Assembly (NCBI GenBank): GCA_028284775.1
Contig: JANQRB010000174.1
Location: 19,207 to 83,206 of the forward strand
Origin: Candidatus Kapaibacterium sp.
GTDB lineage: Bacteria; Bacteroidota; Ignavibacteria; Kapaibacteriales; UBA7675
DNA: 64,000 nt
Reading direction: 5' to 3'
Positions 18,543 to 27,241 of this stretch are shown piece after piece; the stretch's first letter is position 1; the number at the start of each line of letters is the position of its first letter. Made by a program: the position numbers and the translations under genes. A model generated the notes under the pieces. That model was not told the origin of the DNA and ran no database searches. It saw nothing but the letters and a program-made list of their open reading frames with translations.

Positions 18543-18601
18543 AGCCTTTCACACGTGTAATGAATAAGAAACCGAATTGTCAGCGATCCGCTGCGAATCG
18601 A

Positions 18602-18609
18602 CAAAATTA
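18602..18609 (-). promoter_or_regulatory. Candidate -7 box (TAATTTTG) for sufE
   Basis: On the minus strand the sequence reads TAATTTTG, an exact TAnnTTTG match, ~60 bp before the sufE ATG. A TTG lies ~23 bp upstream, slightly beyond the usual -33 spacing. Confidence 0.5.
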
Positions 18610-18657
18610 CGAAAAAAAGATTGATTTCGGTACAACTGCCCGAGGAAAAACGGCCTG

Positions 18658-20301
18658 CTAAAACTCGCCGAAACGCAGTGCCAGCCTAGCCTGGTGACTG
18701 CTGCTGCCGTCAAGGTTGCTTAACTGATACAGGGCCTGAATGTTAAATCCGCGCAGCAACTCGACCCCGGCGGCCAGAGAAAGTGTAAACTGCCGCTCGA
18801 CATCGCCGTCGAGAAAGGGCGCTATCTCACTATCTTCGGAGCGGCGCGCCATCAGAATGTCGCCCCCGACATTCTTAAGAAGAACGGGGCCCTCGCTTGA
18901 TTCCCCGTAGATATTGCGACCGTGCCGTCGGTAGCCCGCCGAAAGCTGTAAAGGATAGCGATTGCCCCACCAGTACTGCAGCCGCGCGCGCAGCTCGTCG
19001 GCATTGGGCGGCAGGTTACCCGCCAGCGCCAGACCGTCGTTAGTGAAAGAGTTCTGCACGTTAAAATGGCTGTAGGTATAGGGGTTGACCCGCGAGTATT
19101 CCAGGGTCAGATCCAATGGCAGTTGCGGCGCCATCATCATACCGATTGTAAAAGCGCTCTTGTTGCCCGAAAAGTCGTCGCCGATGCGCGAGAACTGGAT
19201 GTCATCGAGAAAAAAGCTGCCCCGCAGCTCCAGGCCGTCAAGGGGACGCAGTGTGGCATCCAGCCCCAGGGCGCTATTGTCGCGATCGCGCAGCGAATGT
19301 TCGATCGATTTGAAAAAACTCAAGGGGTTGAGGTACGCCAGGTCGATGTTGCGGTCGCCGTAAACTACCGATTCGACCAGCCCCACCTGGAAGCTGCGCG
19401 CGCGGTAGTCGAAGCGGTGATAGGCCATATACTTGGCGGGTATCAGCGCTTCGGGACCAGATTGAAAGTTCGTGACGGGCAGCGCGAGCAGCGACAGATG
19501 GGAAAAGCGATATTCAAAGCTGTCGAACTGCGCCCCCAGGCTAATCGCATCAGAGGGCGCGGCGTTGTTGGAAAGAAAAATATTCGAGAAATATGCGGCG
19601 CCGGAAAGACGCTTCTGGCGGCCCAGACTGGCAAAGAACCACTCGTGCTCCACCCGGATATGCGAGTCCGTGAAGTCGAAGTCGCTCTCGAGTTCGCCGA
19701 ATTTTACATTGCGGCGCAATAAAGGATCTTCAAGGGCGAGTTCCCTGTCGCCGGTCAGCACCGCGCCGTTACTTACCTGCAGGTAGTAACCAAGGGTATT
19801 GCTCAGGCTGCCGTGCAGCCGCAGTCCGAATTGCCCGAGGCCCACATTGCGCGAACTGTCGGCACCTTGCTGCAAACGGAGTTCCAGCGAGGCAAGCGGT
19901 TCCAGGCGCAGCGCGGCGTTGGAGTCCGTATAGTGATAGACGAATTTCTCGCCGGAGCCAAACAGGGGGCCGAAGAAGAGTTGCGTGGAGTCGCTGTCGC
20001 TGGCAAACATGACGGCACGCGGCGCTTCCCGCAGACCGAACTCGCGTTCGAAAGCGCTCAGCAAACTTTCTTCAGCATTGTCAAGCGCCGCTTCCTTTTC
20101 GCGCAGCAAGGCCAGAGCGCCGACAATACGAGCACGAGCCAGCGGCAGCTCCGCCATGGCAAAATTCTCCAGCAGTCCGCGAGTCTGCGCACGTTCGAGA
20201 AACATATAGACCGGGTGAGCGATATGCACATTCTCGATCTGAGCGCTCGCGATCTTGCCGAAAAGTATCAGCGAAACGACAAATAATGCGGTCTTGGGCA
20301 T
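18658..20301 (-). CDS. Wzi-like capsule assembly outer-membrane protein
   Basis: 547 residues from an ATG that overlaps the stop codon of the upstream export gene by one base (TAATG); an upstream extension to 20469 runs inside that gene and is rejected. A signal peptide is clear (MPKTALFVVSLILFGKIASA). After a ~90-residue helical periplasmic N-domain come many alternating amphipathic strands of an outer-membrane barrel, with Wzi-family-like stretches EHEWFFASLGRQKR and LAYLNPLSFFKSIEH. The protein ends RLALRFGEF, with a terminal phenylalanine as expected for a BAM substrate. Wzi-like proteins anchor or organise capsule at the outer membrane. Its place directly after the Wza-like gene supports this role. 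Confidence 0.75.
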   Translation of the reverse strand: MPKTALFVVSLILFGKIASAQIENVHIAHPVYMFLERAQTRGLLENFAMAELPLARARIVGALALLREKEAALDNAEESLLSAFEREFGLREAPRAVMFASDSDSTQLFFGPLFGSGEKFVYHYTDSNAALRLEPLASLELRLQQGADSSRNVGLGQFGLRLHGSLSNTLGYYLQVSNGAVLTGDRELALEDPLLRRNVKFGELESDFDFTDSHIRVEHEWFFASLGRQKRLSGAAYFSNIFLSNNAAPSDAISLGAQFDSFEYRFSHLSLLALPVTNFQSGPEALIPAKYMAYHRFDYRARSFQVGLVESVVYGDRNIDLAYLNPLSFFKSIEHSLRDRDNSALGLDATLRPLDGLELRGSFFLDDIQFSRIGDDFSGNKSAFTIGMMMAPQLPLDLTLEYSRVNPYTYSHFNVQNSFTNDGLALAGNLPPNADELRARLQYWWGNRYPLQLSAGYRRHGRNIYGESSEGPVLLKNVGGDILMARRSEDSEIAPFLDGDVERQFTLSLAAGVELLRGFNIQALYQLSNLDGSSSHQARLALRFGEF

Positions 20302-22064
20302 TAGCGAAAAAAGTTGACGATTGTGGATATCAGGAACACGGCCGATGATGCGATGCTGACATACAGGCCATACTTCTGCTCTTCGATGCCCGGCGGAAAT
20401 TCGGGCTCGCGCGGGACATAAATCTGATCGCCGGACTCCACGACAATCTGCTGTTCGCCCTCCAGCCACACCCGTGTCCGCCCTTTGATCAAAGAGGCGC
20501 GATCGATTTCAGCACCGACGCTGGGTCCTCCGACCCGTTCGATGTACCAGGAGAGCGTTTTGCCCGGCACATACTCCACATAGCCCGGCTGCATCACATG
20601 ACCGAAGACAAAGACATTATGAGGATTCCCCGGCACGGTAATGACATCGCCGTCCTGCAGGGGCACATTGTCCCGGGAAGAATTGCTGTCGAATGCCGCG
20701 ACGAAGTCGCAGGACACGACCGGACGACGATTGAGCATGTGCACATTATAACGCGCCGTATCACCCAGTCCGAGCGGACTATACTGGTACATGCGGCGCA
20801 AAGCGCTAAGACGGTCTTCTTCGGCCTGGGCCAGCAGATCACGCCGCTGGATATAAGCCAGCGGCAAGTAGGCATCTTCCGTGAATCCCCCCGCTTGGTC
20901 GATGATTTCACGCAGGCGCGTCACGCCAGGCTGTACAATATAGGTGCCGGGTCGCAAGACCTCGCCCGAGACGGCAACCGTGGATATCCCGGCCGCGGCG
21001 CTGCTCTTTTCTTCAACGATGATCTTGCCGCCCGGAGTCACTTCCAAATCACCGCTGCCCGCAAGGACAGCCGCCACATCGATCTTTTGTTTCCTGCCGG
21101 CCTCGCCGTCGAAATAATAGACGGCCGTGGAGTCGGCGCTCTCGGTCAGACCATAGCTTGCTTTAAGCAAAAACGACAGCCGATCGCCTTCACGGAAGGG
21201 CAAGACGGTGGGACGGCGAACGGCGCCGGCGATCGAAATGGTCGGAGCATTCACAATCTCGAAGGGAACGAAAATTTCATCGCCTTCCCGCAGAGTAGGG
21301 TCGGCGGGCGCATCGTCATTAATTCTCGCACGGAGTTCGTCGGCAATCACCGATTCACCGTTCTTGCGAAACACCATCGTAAAACGCGAGGCATAACTAC
21401 CGACATACTGAGCGCCCTGGCCTGCCGATCGTTCTTTCCGAAGCTGCGCGTCCGTCGGGCGCGCCTGCCGTTCGGTGGCAATATCCGTACTAATGCTGGG
21501 AGAATTGAGTTGGTTGGCGAGTTTGACCGCCGTCGAAGCTTTGATGCTCGCCGGCAGGATATACATTCGCGGAAAGGCCACGTTGCCGCCGATATTAACA
21601 TAAATCATCCGGGCCTGCACCAACGTCAGCGATACGCCCCAATTGGCATTACGCTGCTTATAGACCTCGGTAATGGCATTCCGCGCCTCGGCCAGCGTCA
21701 GCCCGCGTACGCTCACATTGCCGATTCGCGGCAGGAGCACCGCGCTCTCCGGCGATACGATCAATGGATACTCACCCGACATTGCACCGACGAGCTGCAG
21801 CATCATTATATCGCCGGGGCCGACATAATAACTTTCAGGGTCGACGACATTGTCGATCGCAAAATTAAACTCTCCCTGATTCATGAAGTTCGAAATTGCT
21901 GATCCCCCCCCTTGCAGATCGAACAGGGGGTTGGATTCATCGGACAACAGTCCGTCGTTCTGCGCTCTGAGGGGTAGGCCTGTCGCAGCGCCCGCAAGCG
22001 CGCCAACCAGGATCAGACGCAGGATCAATTTCTGAAATAGTGATTGCACAAATCTCGTTTGCAT
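20301..22064 (-). CDS. Polysaccharide export protein with SLBB domains (Wza-like)
   Basis: 587 residues from the ATG at 22064; the frame is open to 22196 but that would overlap wecB. A signal peptide spans about residues 1-35 (LILRLILVGALAGAATGLPL). The Poly_export domain begins near YYVGPGDIMMLQLVGAMSG. At least two SLBB repeats follow (VSGEVLRPGTYIVQPGVTRL and VFGHVMQPGYVEYVPGKTLS). A single hydrophobic helix lies at the very C-terminus (YVSIASSAVFLISTIVNFF). Such proteins form the periplasmic and outer-membrane export channel for capsule or exopolysaccharide. No lipobox cysteine is visible. No Wzc-type tyrosine kinase is found nearby. The gene starts 14 bp after wecB and is followed without gap by the Wzi-like gene. 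Confidence 0.85.
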   Translation of the reverse strand: MQTRFVQSLFQKLILRLILVGALAGAATGLPLRAQNDGLLSDESNPLFDLQGGGSAISNFMNQGEFNFAIDNVVDPESYYVGPGDIMMLQLVGAMSGEYPLIVSPESAVLLPRIGNVSVRGLTLAEARNAITEVYKQRNANWGVSLTLVQARMIYVNIGGNVAFPRMYILPASIKASTAVKLANQLNSPSISTDIATERQARPTDAQLRKERSAGQGAQYVGSYASRFTMVFRKNGESVIADELRARINDDAPADPTLREGDEIFVPFEIVNAPTISIAGAVRRPTVLPFREGDRLSFLLKASYGLTESADSTAVYYFDGEAGRKQKIDVAAVLAGSGDLEVTPGGKIIVEEKSSAAAGISTVAVSGEVLRPGTYIVQPGVTRLREIIDQAGGFTEDAYLPLAYIQRRDLLAQAEEDRLSALRRMYQYSPLGLGDTARYNVHMLNRRPVVSCDFVAAFDSNSSRDNVPLQDGDVITVPGNPHNVFVFGHVMQPGYVEYVPGKTLSWYIERVGGPSVGAEIDRASLIKGRTRVWLEGEQQIVVESGDQIYVPREPEFPPGIEEQKYGLYVSIASSAVFLISTIVNFFR

Positions 22065-22077
22065 GAACTCGGTAACA

Positions 22078-23193
22078 TTAGTTTTTGTGTTTTCCAAGGC
22101 ATTGGTCAAGGATAATCTCGGCAATTCGCTCTCCCGCCTTACCGTCCCACAAGGGCGGCAGGCTGCCTTCCGGCCTGGCTTCGTGCAGCATGGCATGCAG
22201 GGCCCGCCTCAATGCTTCGGCCTGCGGCGGCACAAGGCGGTTGGTACCGAGAGTAAGCGTCACGGGACGCTCGGTGCTGGTTCGCATTGTAATGCAGGGC
22301 ACGCCCAGGACCGTTGTTTCTTCCTGGATGCCGCCCGAGTCCGTCAAAACAAAATCGGCTTCGCGCATCAGCGCCAGAAAGCGCACGGGGCTCTGCGGCT
22401 CCAGGGCAAGAATCGCGGGGTTGTCACTCAGATAGCGCTGCAGACCAAAGCCTTCGATACTGGCGCGCGTTCGCGGATGGAGCGGCAAAACGAGCTTGCG
22501 ATGCCCGGCCAGTTCCGTCAGCACCTCCAGCAAAGCCTTAAGCTGGGCTTTGTCGTCGACGTTACTGGGCCGATGGAGGGTAATAAGCGCGTATTGCTGC
22601 GGCTCAAGTCCCAGGCTCGACCGAACATCCGATCGGCGGGCGGCGGGCAGGGCAAAATGCAGCGAATCGATCATAGTGTTGCCTACGAAAAAGATTCGTT
22701 CGCGCACCCAGCCTTCGCCGAGCAGATTGTCCAGGCCGCTTTGCTCCGTCACGAAAGCATAATTGCAGATCGCATCCGTCGCGACGCGATTGACCTCTTC
22801 GGGCATTGCCCGGTCGTAGCTGCGCAGCCCCGCTTCCACATGCGCCACCGGAATTCCCATCTTGACCGCGGTCAGAGCGCAGGCAATGGTGGAATTGACA
22901 TCCCCGACCACCAGAACAAGATCGGGCTTTTGTTCAAGCAGCACGCTCTCGAAACTTTGCATAACACGGGCGGTTACCTGGGCATGGGATCCCGATCCTA
23001 CTCCCAGATACACTGCCGGCTCAGGCAGCTGGAGTTCCTGGAAAAAGACGTCGGACATATTGTAATCGTAATGCTGGCCGGTATGAACGATTTTGTGCTG
23101 AACCGCCGCGGCGTGTTTTGCAAATGCGCGGTGAATAGGAGCTACTTTCATAAAATTTGGTCGGGCGCCCACCACCGACAGAATACTCTTCAT
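22078..23193 (-). CDS. wecB: UDP-N-acetylglucosamine 2-epimerase, non-hydrolysing
   Basis: 371 residues, normal length. The enzyme converts UDP-GlcNAc to UDP-ManNAc in the cytoplasm. Signature segments are VVGARPNFMKVAPIHRAF at the N-terminus, HVEAGLRSYDRAMPEEVNR with catalytic acidic residues, LITLHRPSNVDD and TDSGGIQEET for UDP binding. The ATG overlaps the stop of the dehydrogenase gene (ATGA), and the Wza-like gene follows after 13 bp, so it lies in the middle of a capsule-precursor and export operon. Together with the adjacent dehydrogenase it would supply UDP-ManNAc and possibly UDP-ManNAcA for the glycan. Confidence 0.93.
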   Translation of the reverse strand: MKSILSVVGARPNFMKVAPIHRAFAKHAAAVQHKIVHTGQHYDYNMSDVFFQELQLPEPAVYLGVGSGSHAQVTARVMQSFESVLLEQKPDLVLVVGDVNSTIACALTAVKMGIPVAHVEAGLRSYDRAMPEEVNRVATDAICNYAFVTEQSGLDNLLGEGWVRERIFFVGNTMIDSLHFALPAARRSDVRSSLGLEPQQYALITLHRPSNVDDKAQLKALLEVLTELAGHRKLVLPLHPRTRASIEGFGLQRYLSDNPAILALEPQSPVRFLALMREADFVLTDSGGIQEETTVLGVPCITMRTSTERPVTLTLGTNRLVPPQAEALRRALHAMLHEARPEGSLPPLWDGKAGERIAEIILDQCLGKHKN

Positions 23194-24551
23194 CGGCCGT
23201 CCCCGAGCAGCACGACATTGTCGCTCTCCGCGGCGACTTCCTTACAGGCGTTGCGGGTATCGATCACCATCTTGCTGTGCGCAACGATCATTTCGTAATC
23301 AAATACCGTATGGTCGGTTGTGATTACCACGACGTTGAACTGACGGAGCACATCGGGCGTCAGCTTCGGGATAGACGTCATTTCGCGTCCCTCCAGTTCC
23401 ATGGCGGGCACGAAGGGATCGTGATACTCCAGGTTCACCACGCCGTCGGCCAGCAGCAGATCCATTACTTTAAGCGCGGGCGAATGCCGCAGATCGTCGA
23501 CATCGCGTTTGAAAGCCACGCCCAGCAGCAAAATGCGCGCATCGGCCATCGTCACCGGCTGGCGGGCAATTGCGCGAGTAATCATATCGCGCACATAGAA
23601 GGGCATCGACTCGTTGACTTCAGCCGCCAGCGTAATGAAATTGGTGACGAAATCGTGTTCGCGCGCTGCCCACGAAAGATAATAGGGGTCGATCAGGATG
23701 CAGTGGCCGCCGATTCCCGGCCCCGGATAAAAGGGCATAAAGCCGAAAGGCTTGGTGCTCGCCGCCTGGATGACTTCCCAGACGTTGATGCCGCCCATGC
23801 GGTCGCAGAGCCGCGCCAGCTCGTTGACAAGCGCAATATTGACGCTGCGAAATATGTTCTCCAGCAGTTTAGACATTTCGGCAGCTTTCGGCCCCGAGAC
23901 CGACATTATCTGATCGATGATAAGCCGGTTGACGGCACAGGCCAGCTCGGTGCAATTCGGCGTCAGGCCGCCAACGACGATCGGCGTATTGCCCGTGTGA
24001 AATTTCTGATTGCCGGGATCGATCCGCTCGGGTGAGAATGCCAGGTAAAAGTCCTGACCGGCCTTCAGTCCGCTGTTTTCCAGGATCGGCTGCACGTGGC
24101 CTTCAGTCGTATTCGGGAAGGTGGTGCTTTTGAGAATGACAATCTGCCCCGGTTTGAGATGCTCGGCAATTTTCGCCGAGGCATTGACGATATACCGAAT
24201 ATCGGGATCTTTATTTTCCGTGAAGGGCGTCGGAACACAGATAAAAAGGGCATCGCAGTCTGCGCAGGCAGCGTAGTCGCTGGTGGCGCTCAGGGTACCA
24301 TCGGCGACGAGTTCGCGGACATGCGCGTCGTCGATATCGCGAATGTAATTGCGGCCCTCCTGGATCTGCCGGACTTTGTCTTCGTCAATTTCGATTCCGA
24401 TGGCGCGAATCCCCTGACGGGCGAACTCCACGGCAAGCGGCAGGCCGACATAGCCAAGTCCGATTATTCCAATGACGATCCGGCGTTCACGGATGCGCTC
24501 TTCCAGCTCCGCCCTTGCTTCCTTCGCTCTTGTATCTTTGTCAGGTATCAT
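23190..24551 (-). CDS. UDP-N-acetyl-hexosamine 6-dehydrogenase (WecC/WbpA family)
   Basis: 453 residues, normal for the UDP-glucose/GDP-mannose dehydrogenase family. It oxidises C6 of a UDP-amino sugar to the uronic acid with 2 NAD+. The NAD-binding loop is IGLGYVGLPLAVEFARQG. The catalytic cysteine lies in PGPGIGGHCILIDPYY, and VPTPFTENKDPDI and LLGVAFKRDVDDLRHSP are family hallmarks. The sequence resembles WbpA-type (UDP-GlcNAc) enzymes at least as well as WecC (UDP-ManNAc); with wecB directly downstream and coupled through an ATGA overlap, UDP-ManNAcA is a likely product, but substrate choice is not settled. It lies 3 bp after rfbB. Confidence 0.88.
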   Translation of the reverse strand: MIPDKDTRAKEARAELEERIRERRIVIGIIGLGYVGLPLAVEFARQGIRAIGIEIDEDKVRQIQEGRNYIRDIDDAHVRELVADGTLSATSDYAACADCDALFICVPTPFTENKDPDIRYIVNASAKIAEHLKPGQIVILKSTTFPNTTEGHVQPILENSGLKAGQDFYLAFSPERIDPGNQKFHTGNTPIVVGGLTPNCTELACAVNRLIIDQIMSVSGPKAAEMSKLLENIFRSVNIALVNELARLCDRMGGINVWEVIQAASTKPFGFMPFYPGPGIGGHCILIDPYYLSWAAREHDFVTNFITLAAEVNESMPFYVRDMITRAIARQPVTMADARILLLGVAFKRDVDDLRHSPALKVMDLLLADGVVNLEYHDPFVPAMELEGREMTSIPKLTPDVLRQFNVVVITTDHTVFDYEMIVAHSKMVIDTRNACKEVAAESDNVVLLGDGR

Positions 24552-24554
24552 CGT

Positions 24555-25574
24555 TCAGTTCAATCGCTTCTGATATTGAGTAGCGTAGTAATTTCTGTAC
24601 GCGCCGGAGCGAACACTTGCGGCCCAGGAGGGATTCTGCCGATACCAGCCGACAATATCCGCCAGCGCCTTCCCGAATGAAGATTGCGGCTCCCAGCCGA
24701 GCTCCCGCTTGATTTTGCCGGCGTCCACGGCATAGCGCTGATCGTGCCCGGGACGATCCGTCACGAATCGAATCAGAGATTCCGGCTTGCCCAGCAACGC
24801 CAGAATCGCCTTGACGGTGTCGATGTTGCTCATCTCGCAGCTTGCGCCGATGTTATACACCTCAGCACTACGTCCGCGTTCAAATACCTGCCGGATGGCC
24901 CGGCAGTGATCATCGACGTGAATCCAGTCGCGCACATTCGTGCCATCGCCGTAGACCGGCAGCGGCTGGTCTTCCAGGGCGTTTAAGATCATTAATGGAA
25001 TCAGTTTTTCCGGGAACTGGTAGGGACCGAAATTATTTGAGCAGCGCGTGATAACGACGTCCAGGTCGTGGGTCTGGGCGTAGGCAAAGATCATGACATC
25101 CGCCGCTGCCTTCGAGGCTGCATAGGGGGAATTGGGTTTCAGCGGCGATGATTCACTGAATCGGCCTTCGGCGCCCAGCGACCCGTATACTTCGTCGGTT
25201 GAAATCTGCAGATAGCGCCGGACTCCATGACGACGGACGGCCTCGAGCAGAGAGACCGTGCCGCTGATGTTGCTGTGCACAAAGGGACCGGCATCGAGAA
25301 TGGAACGGTCCACATGAGTTTCGGCGGCAAAATTGATAATACCGCTTAGCTCCTGCGTCCCCAGGATGTAATCCAGTAATTCGGCATTGCAAATGTCGCC
25401 GCGTACAAACTGATAACGGCCGTTGTCTTCCACATCCCGCAAGCTTTCCAGATTGCCGGCATAGGTCAGCGCATCGAGGTTGATCACGCGATAATCGCTC
25501 TCGCGCAGCAGCATGCGAATGAAATTGCAACCGATAAAGCCTGCTCCACCCGTTACGAGAAGCGTCTCAGCCAT
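24555..25574 (-). CDS. rfbB: dTDP-glucose 4,6-dehydratase
   Basis: 339 residues of the extended SDR fold. The enzyme makes dTDP-4-keto-6-deoxyglucose, the branch point to rhamnose and other deoxy sugars. Seen directly: the NAD-binding TGGAGFIGCNFI, the catalytic STDEVYG with the Asp-Glu pair, the YAASKAAAD Tyr-x3-Lys motif, AAETHVDRSILD and the C-terminal DRPGHDQRYAVDAGKIKREL, which is specific to RmlB. rmlA, rmlC and rmlD are not in the window. It is the first gene of the minus-strand operon rfbB - dehydrogenase - wecB - Wza-like - Wzi-like. Confidence 0.92.
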   Translation of the reverse strand: MAETLLVTGGAGFIGCNFIRMLLRESDYRVINLDALTYAGNLESLRDVEDNGRYQFVRGDICNAELLDYILGTQELSGIINFAAETHVDRSILDAGPFVHSNISGTVSLLEAVRRHGVRRYLQISTDEVYGSLGAEGRFSESSPLKPNSPYAASKAAADVMIFAYAQTHDLDVVITRCSNNFGPYQFPEKLIPLMILNALEDQPLPVYGDGTNVRDWIHVDDHCRAIRQVFERGRSAEVYNIGASCEMSNIDTVKAILALLGKPESLIRFVTDRPGHDQRYAVDAGKIKRELGWEPQSSFGKALADIVGWYRQNPSWAASVRSGAYRNYYATQYQKRLN

Positions 25575-25758
25575 ACCTGCCTTATGAATAAAAGAGTGAG
25601 GATTCCGATTGCCCGCAACGGCAAACTTGCAATTTACCGAATGCGACGCGCTTTACAAAAGCCTGTCCGATAGCTCATGCTATACAGTCCTACTGTGTCA
25701 GGGTACAGAAGCCTGGCACTGTGCGCCCGAATCGAGGTACTTTTAATGCGGAGAGAAG

Positions 25759-26718
25759 TCACAAAGCAAAATTGAGTGAAAAGCGATGCAGCTCACCGGC
25801 TTGACCGTAAGAACTGACGCCATAGTCAAAATAGAAATCATCGACGATGACCCCGAGGCCGCCGGAAAAACCGGCCAGTTTTTTCTGGGTGTCCGGGCTG
25901 AGGTCCGAACGTCGTTTGTTGTCATAGCCAAGGCGCAGCTGCAATGCTTTTGACAAATACAATTCGCCGCCGATCGCAAAGCTCTGCAGTTTGTCGCCGA
26001 TATCATCGCTTTCATCGGCCAGACGATGAAATGATACATTAAGCAAAAGCGGTAGACCCCGCAGTCTGTGATTCGCGCCCAGGCGCAGGTCCACCGGTAA
26101 ATCTTCCGAGACGCCGCTGAGATTCGATATTTGCGTGCCGACATGCAAAACGGCCAGGCCGACGCTGAATCGCTTTTCAGGATTGGTATACAACAAGCCG
26201 GCGTCAACGGCGACAGCCTGTGAGCTTTCTTCGTCCAGCGCGTTGGCGACAAACTTCAGCGTCACGCCATAGTGAAAATTGGAATCCAGGTCATTAGCGT
26301 AGGTTCCCGCAAAGGCCAGGTCGAAAGCACCGAAGTCGCCGGTAACATTGCCGTTACGGTCGGCGCGATCAAAACTGCCGTAGTTGACATAGTTGGCACT
26401 CACGGCAAAGCTGCCTTCGTCGCCGATACCCTCGAGCGTATTGTTGTAGCTCAGCATGCCCGAATTGATGTCCAGCACATGCTTCAGAAACGTGACGCCC
26501 ATAGTGCCTTCCGCTACCGTTCGGGCACTGGCGGGGTTGTAAAAGACACCGCCGGGATCGCCTGTCACCGAGACGAAGGCACCGGAAAGGGCAGCGGCCC
26601 TGGCGCCGGCGTCATTACGCAAAAAAGAATAGAGATTGCGGGTCTGTGCTTCGACCTGCACTGCGCCGCAGCTGAAGATGGCCAGGACTAAGATCAGGAG
26701 GTTTGTCAGGTTTTTCAT
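25759..26718 (-). CDS. porQ: PorV/PorQ-family outer-membrane protein linked to type IX secretion
   Basis: 319 residues from the ATG at 26718; a TTG at 26727 also opens the frame. A signal peptide ends near GAVQVEAQ. Mature residues begin RNLYSFLRNDAGARAAALSG and continue GDPGGVFYNPASARTV, the N-terminal signature of the FadL-like PorV/PorQ barrel family used by T9SS. The remainder alternates amphipathic strands; the C-terminus is RFSLNFAL. PorV carries cargo away from the translocon for attachment and PorQ partners PorZ; the NLYSFL opening favours PorQ but a PorV paralogue is possible. It is the last gene of a parAB-containing run, 39 bp after the thioesterase. Four predicted T9SS cargo proteins are encoded elsewhere in the window. 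Confidence 0.75.
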   Translation of the reverse strand: MKNLTNLLILVLAIFSCGAVQVEAQTRNLYSFLRNDAGARAAALSGAFVSVTGDPGGVFYNPASARTVAEGTMGVTFLKHVLDINSGMLSYNNTLEGIGDEGSFAVSANYVNYGSFDRADRNGNVTGDFGAFDLAFAGTYANDLDSNFHYGVTLKFVANALDEESSQAVAVDAGLLYTNPEKRFSVGLAVLHVGTQISNLSGVSEDLPVDLRLGANHRLRGLPLLLNVSFHRLADESDDIGDKLQSFAIGGELYLSKALQLRLGYDNKRRSDLSPDTQKKLAGFSGGLGVIVDDFYFDYGVSSYGQAGELHRFSLNFAL

Positions 26719-26757
26719 AGCGGTCAAATTAGCGACAGAGCAAAAAACGAGAAAAGG

Positions 26758-27204
26758 TCAAAAAACGGTATGATTACGCTCGGGATTGCGGAGTGCGGCC
26801 GCTACAGCGTCAACAAAAATTGCCGGCGGACGGGCGGGACGAAGGCTGCCGGCATGCACAAAGGTGTGCAGCGTATGCCCCTCGGCAATCTCCGTCGTGT
26901 CGCGACGGACGCAATAGTCGATCCGCAGCCGCGCGGAACGGCTGTCGGGTTCGTAACTCGTTTCCAGCGCCAGTAGATCATCGTACGTAGCAGGCGCTTT
27001 GTAACGCACAAACGATTCAAGCAGCGGCAGCATAAAGCCCGCCTGCTCGATACGCGCATAGGCGACGCCGCAGGCACGGAGCAGCTCCGTACGTCCGACC
27101 GCGAAATAGGTCAGATAATGAGCATTCCACACGATTCCCATCTTGTCCGTTTCGGCATAGCGAACACGAATGGGGGTGGTATGTATCAGACGAGTGCTAC
27201 TCAC
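26758..27204 (-). CDS. Acyl-CoA thioesterase, YbgC/4HBT hot-dog family
   Basis: 148 residues from a GTG at 27204, which has GAAGG six bases upstream; a TTG two codons earlier would leave no room for a ribosome site. The hot-dog signature RYAETDKMGIVWNAHYLTYF holds the catalytic aspartate region of 4-hydroxybenzoyl-CoA thioesterase-like enzymes, and GRTELLRACGVAYARIEQ follows as usual. The enzyme hydrolyses acyl-CoA thioesters in the cytoplasm; YbgC itself associates with the Tol-Pal region in proteobacteria, but here no tol or pal gene is near. It lies 37 bp after parB and 39 bp before the porQ-like gene. Confidence 0.85.
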   Translation of the reverse strand: MSSTRLIHTTPIRVRYAETDKMGIVWNAHYLTYFAVGRTELLRACGVAYARIEQAGFMLPLLESFVRYKAPATYDDLLALETSYEPDSRSARLRIDYCVRRDTTEIAEGHTLHTFVHAGSLRPARPPAIFVDAVAAALRNPERNHTVF

Positions 27205-27241
27205 GCTCAACCTTCATTATTGGAAGCGGCTTCGGCGCCTG

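Noticed and set aside
18549..18560. parS-like site before sufE (CACACGTGTAA)
   Set aside because: Only the central palindrome ACACGTGT fits; the parS arms GTTTC/GAAAC are absent.
20302..20469. Upstream extension of the Wzi-like protein
   Set aside because: It lies within the Wza-like gene and precedes a clear signal peptide; the TAATG overlap marks the start.
20598..21902. 434-codon ORF antisense to the Wza-like gene
   Set aside because: Shadow of a high-GC coding frame; it has no family likeness, while the opposite strand has clear domains.
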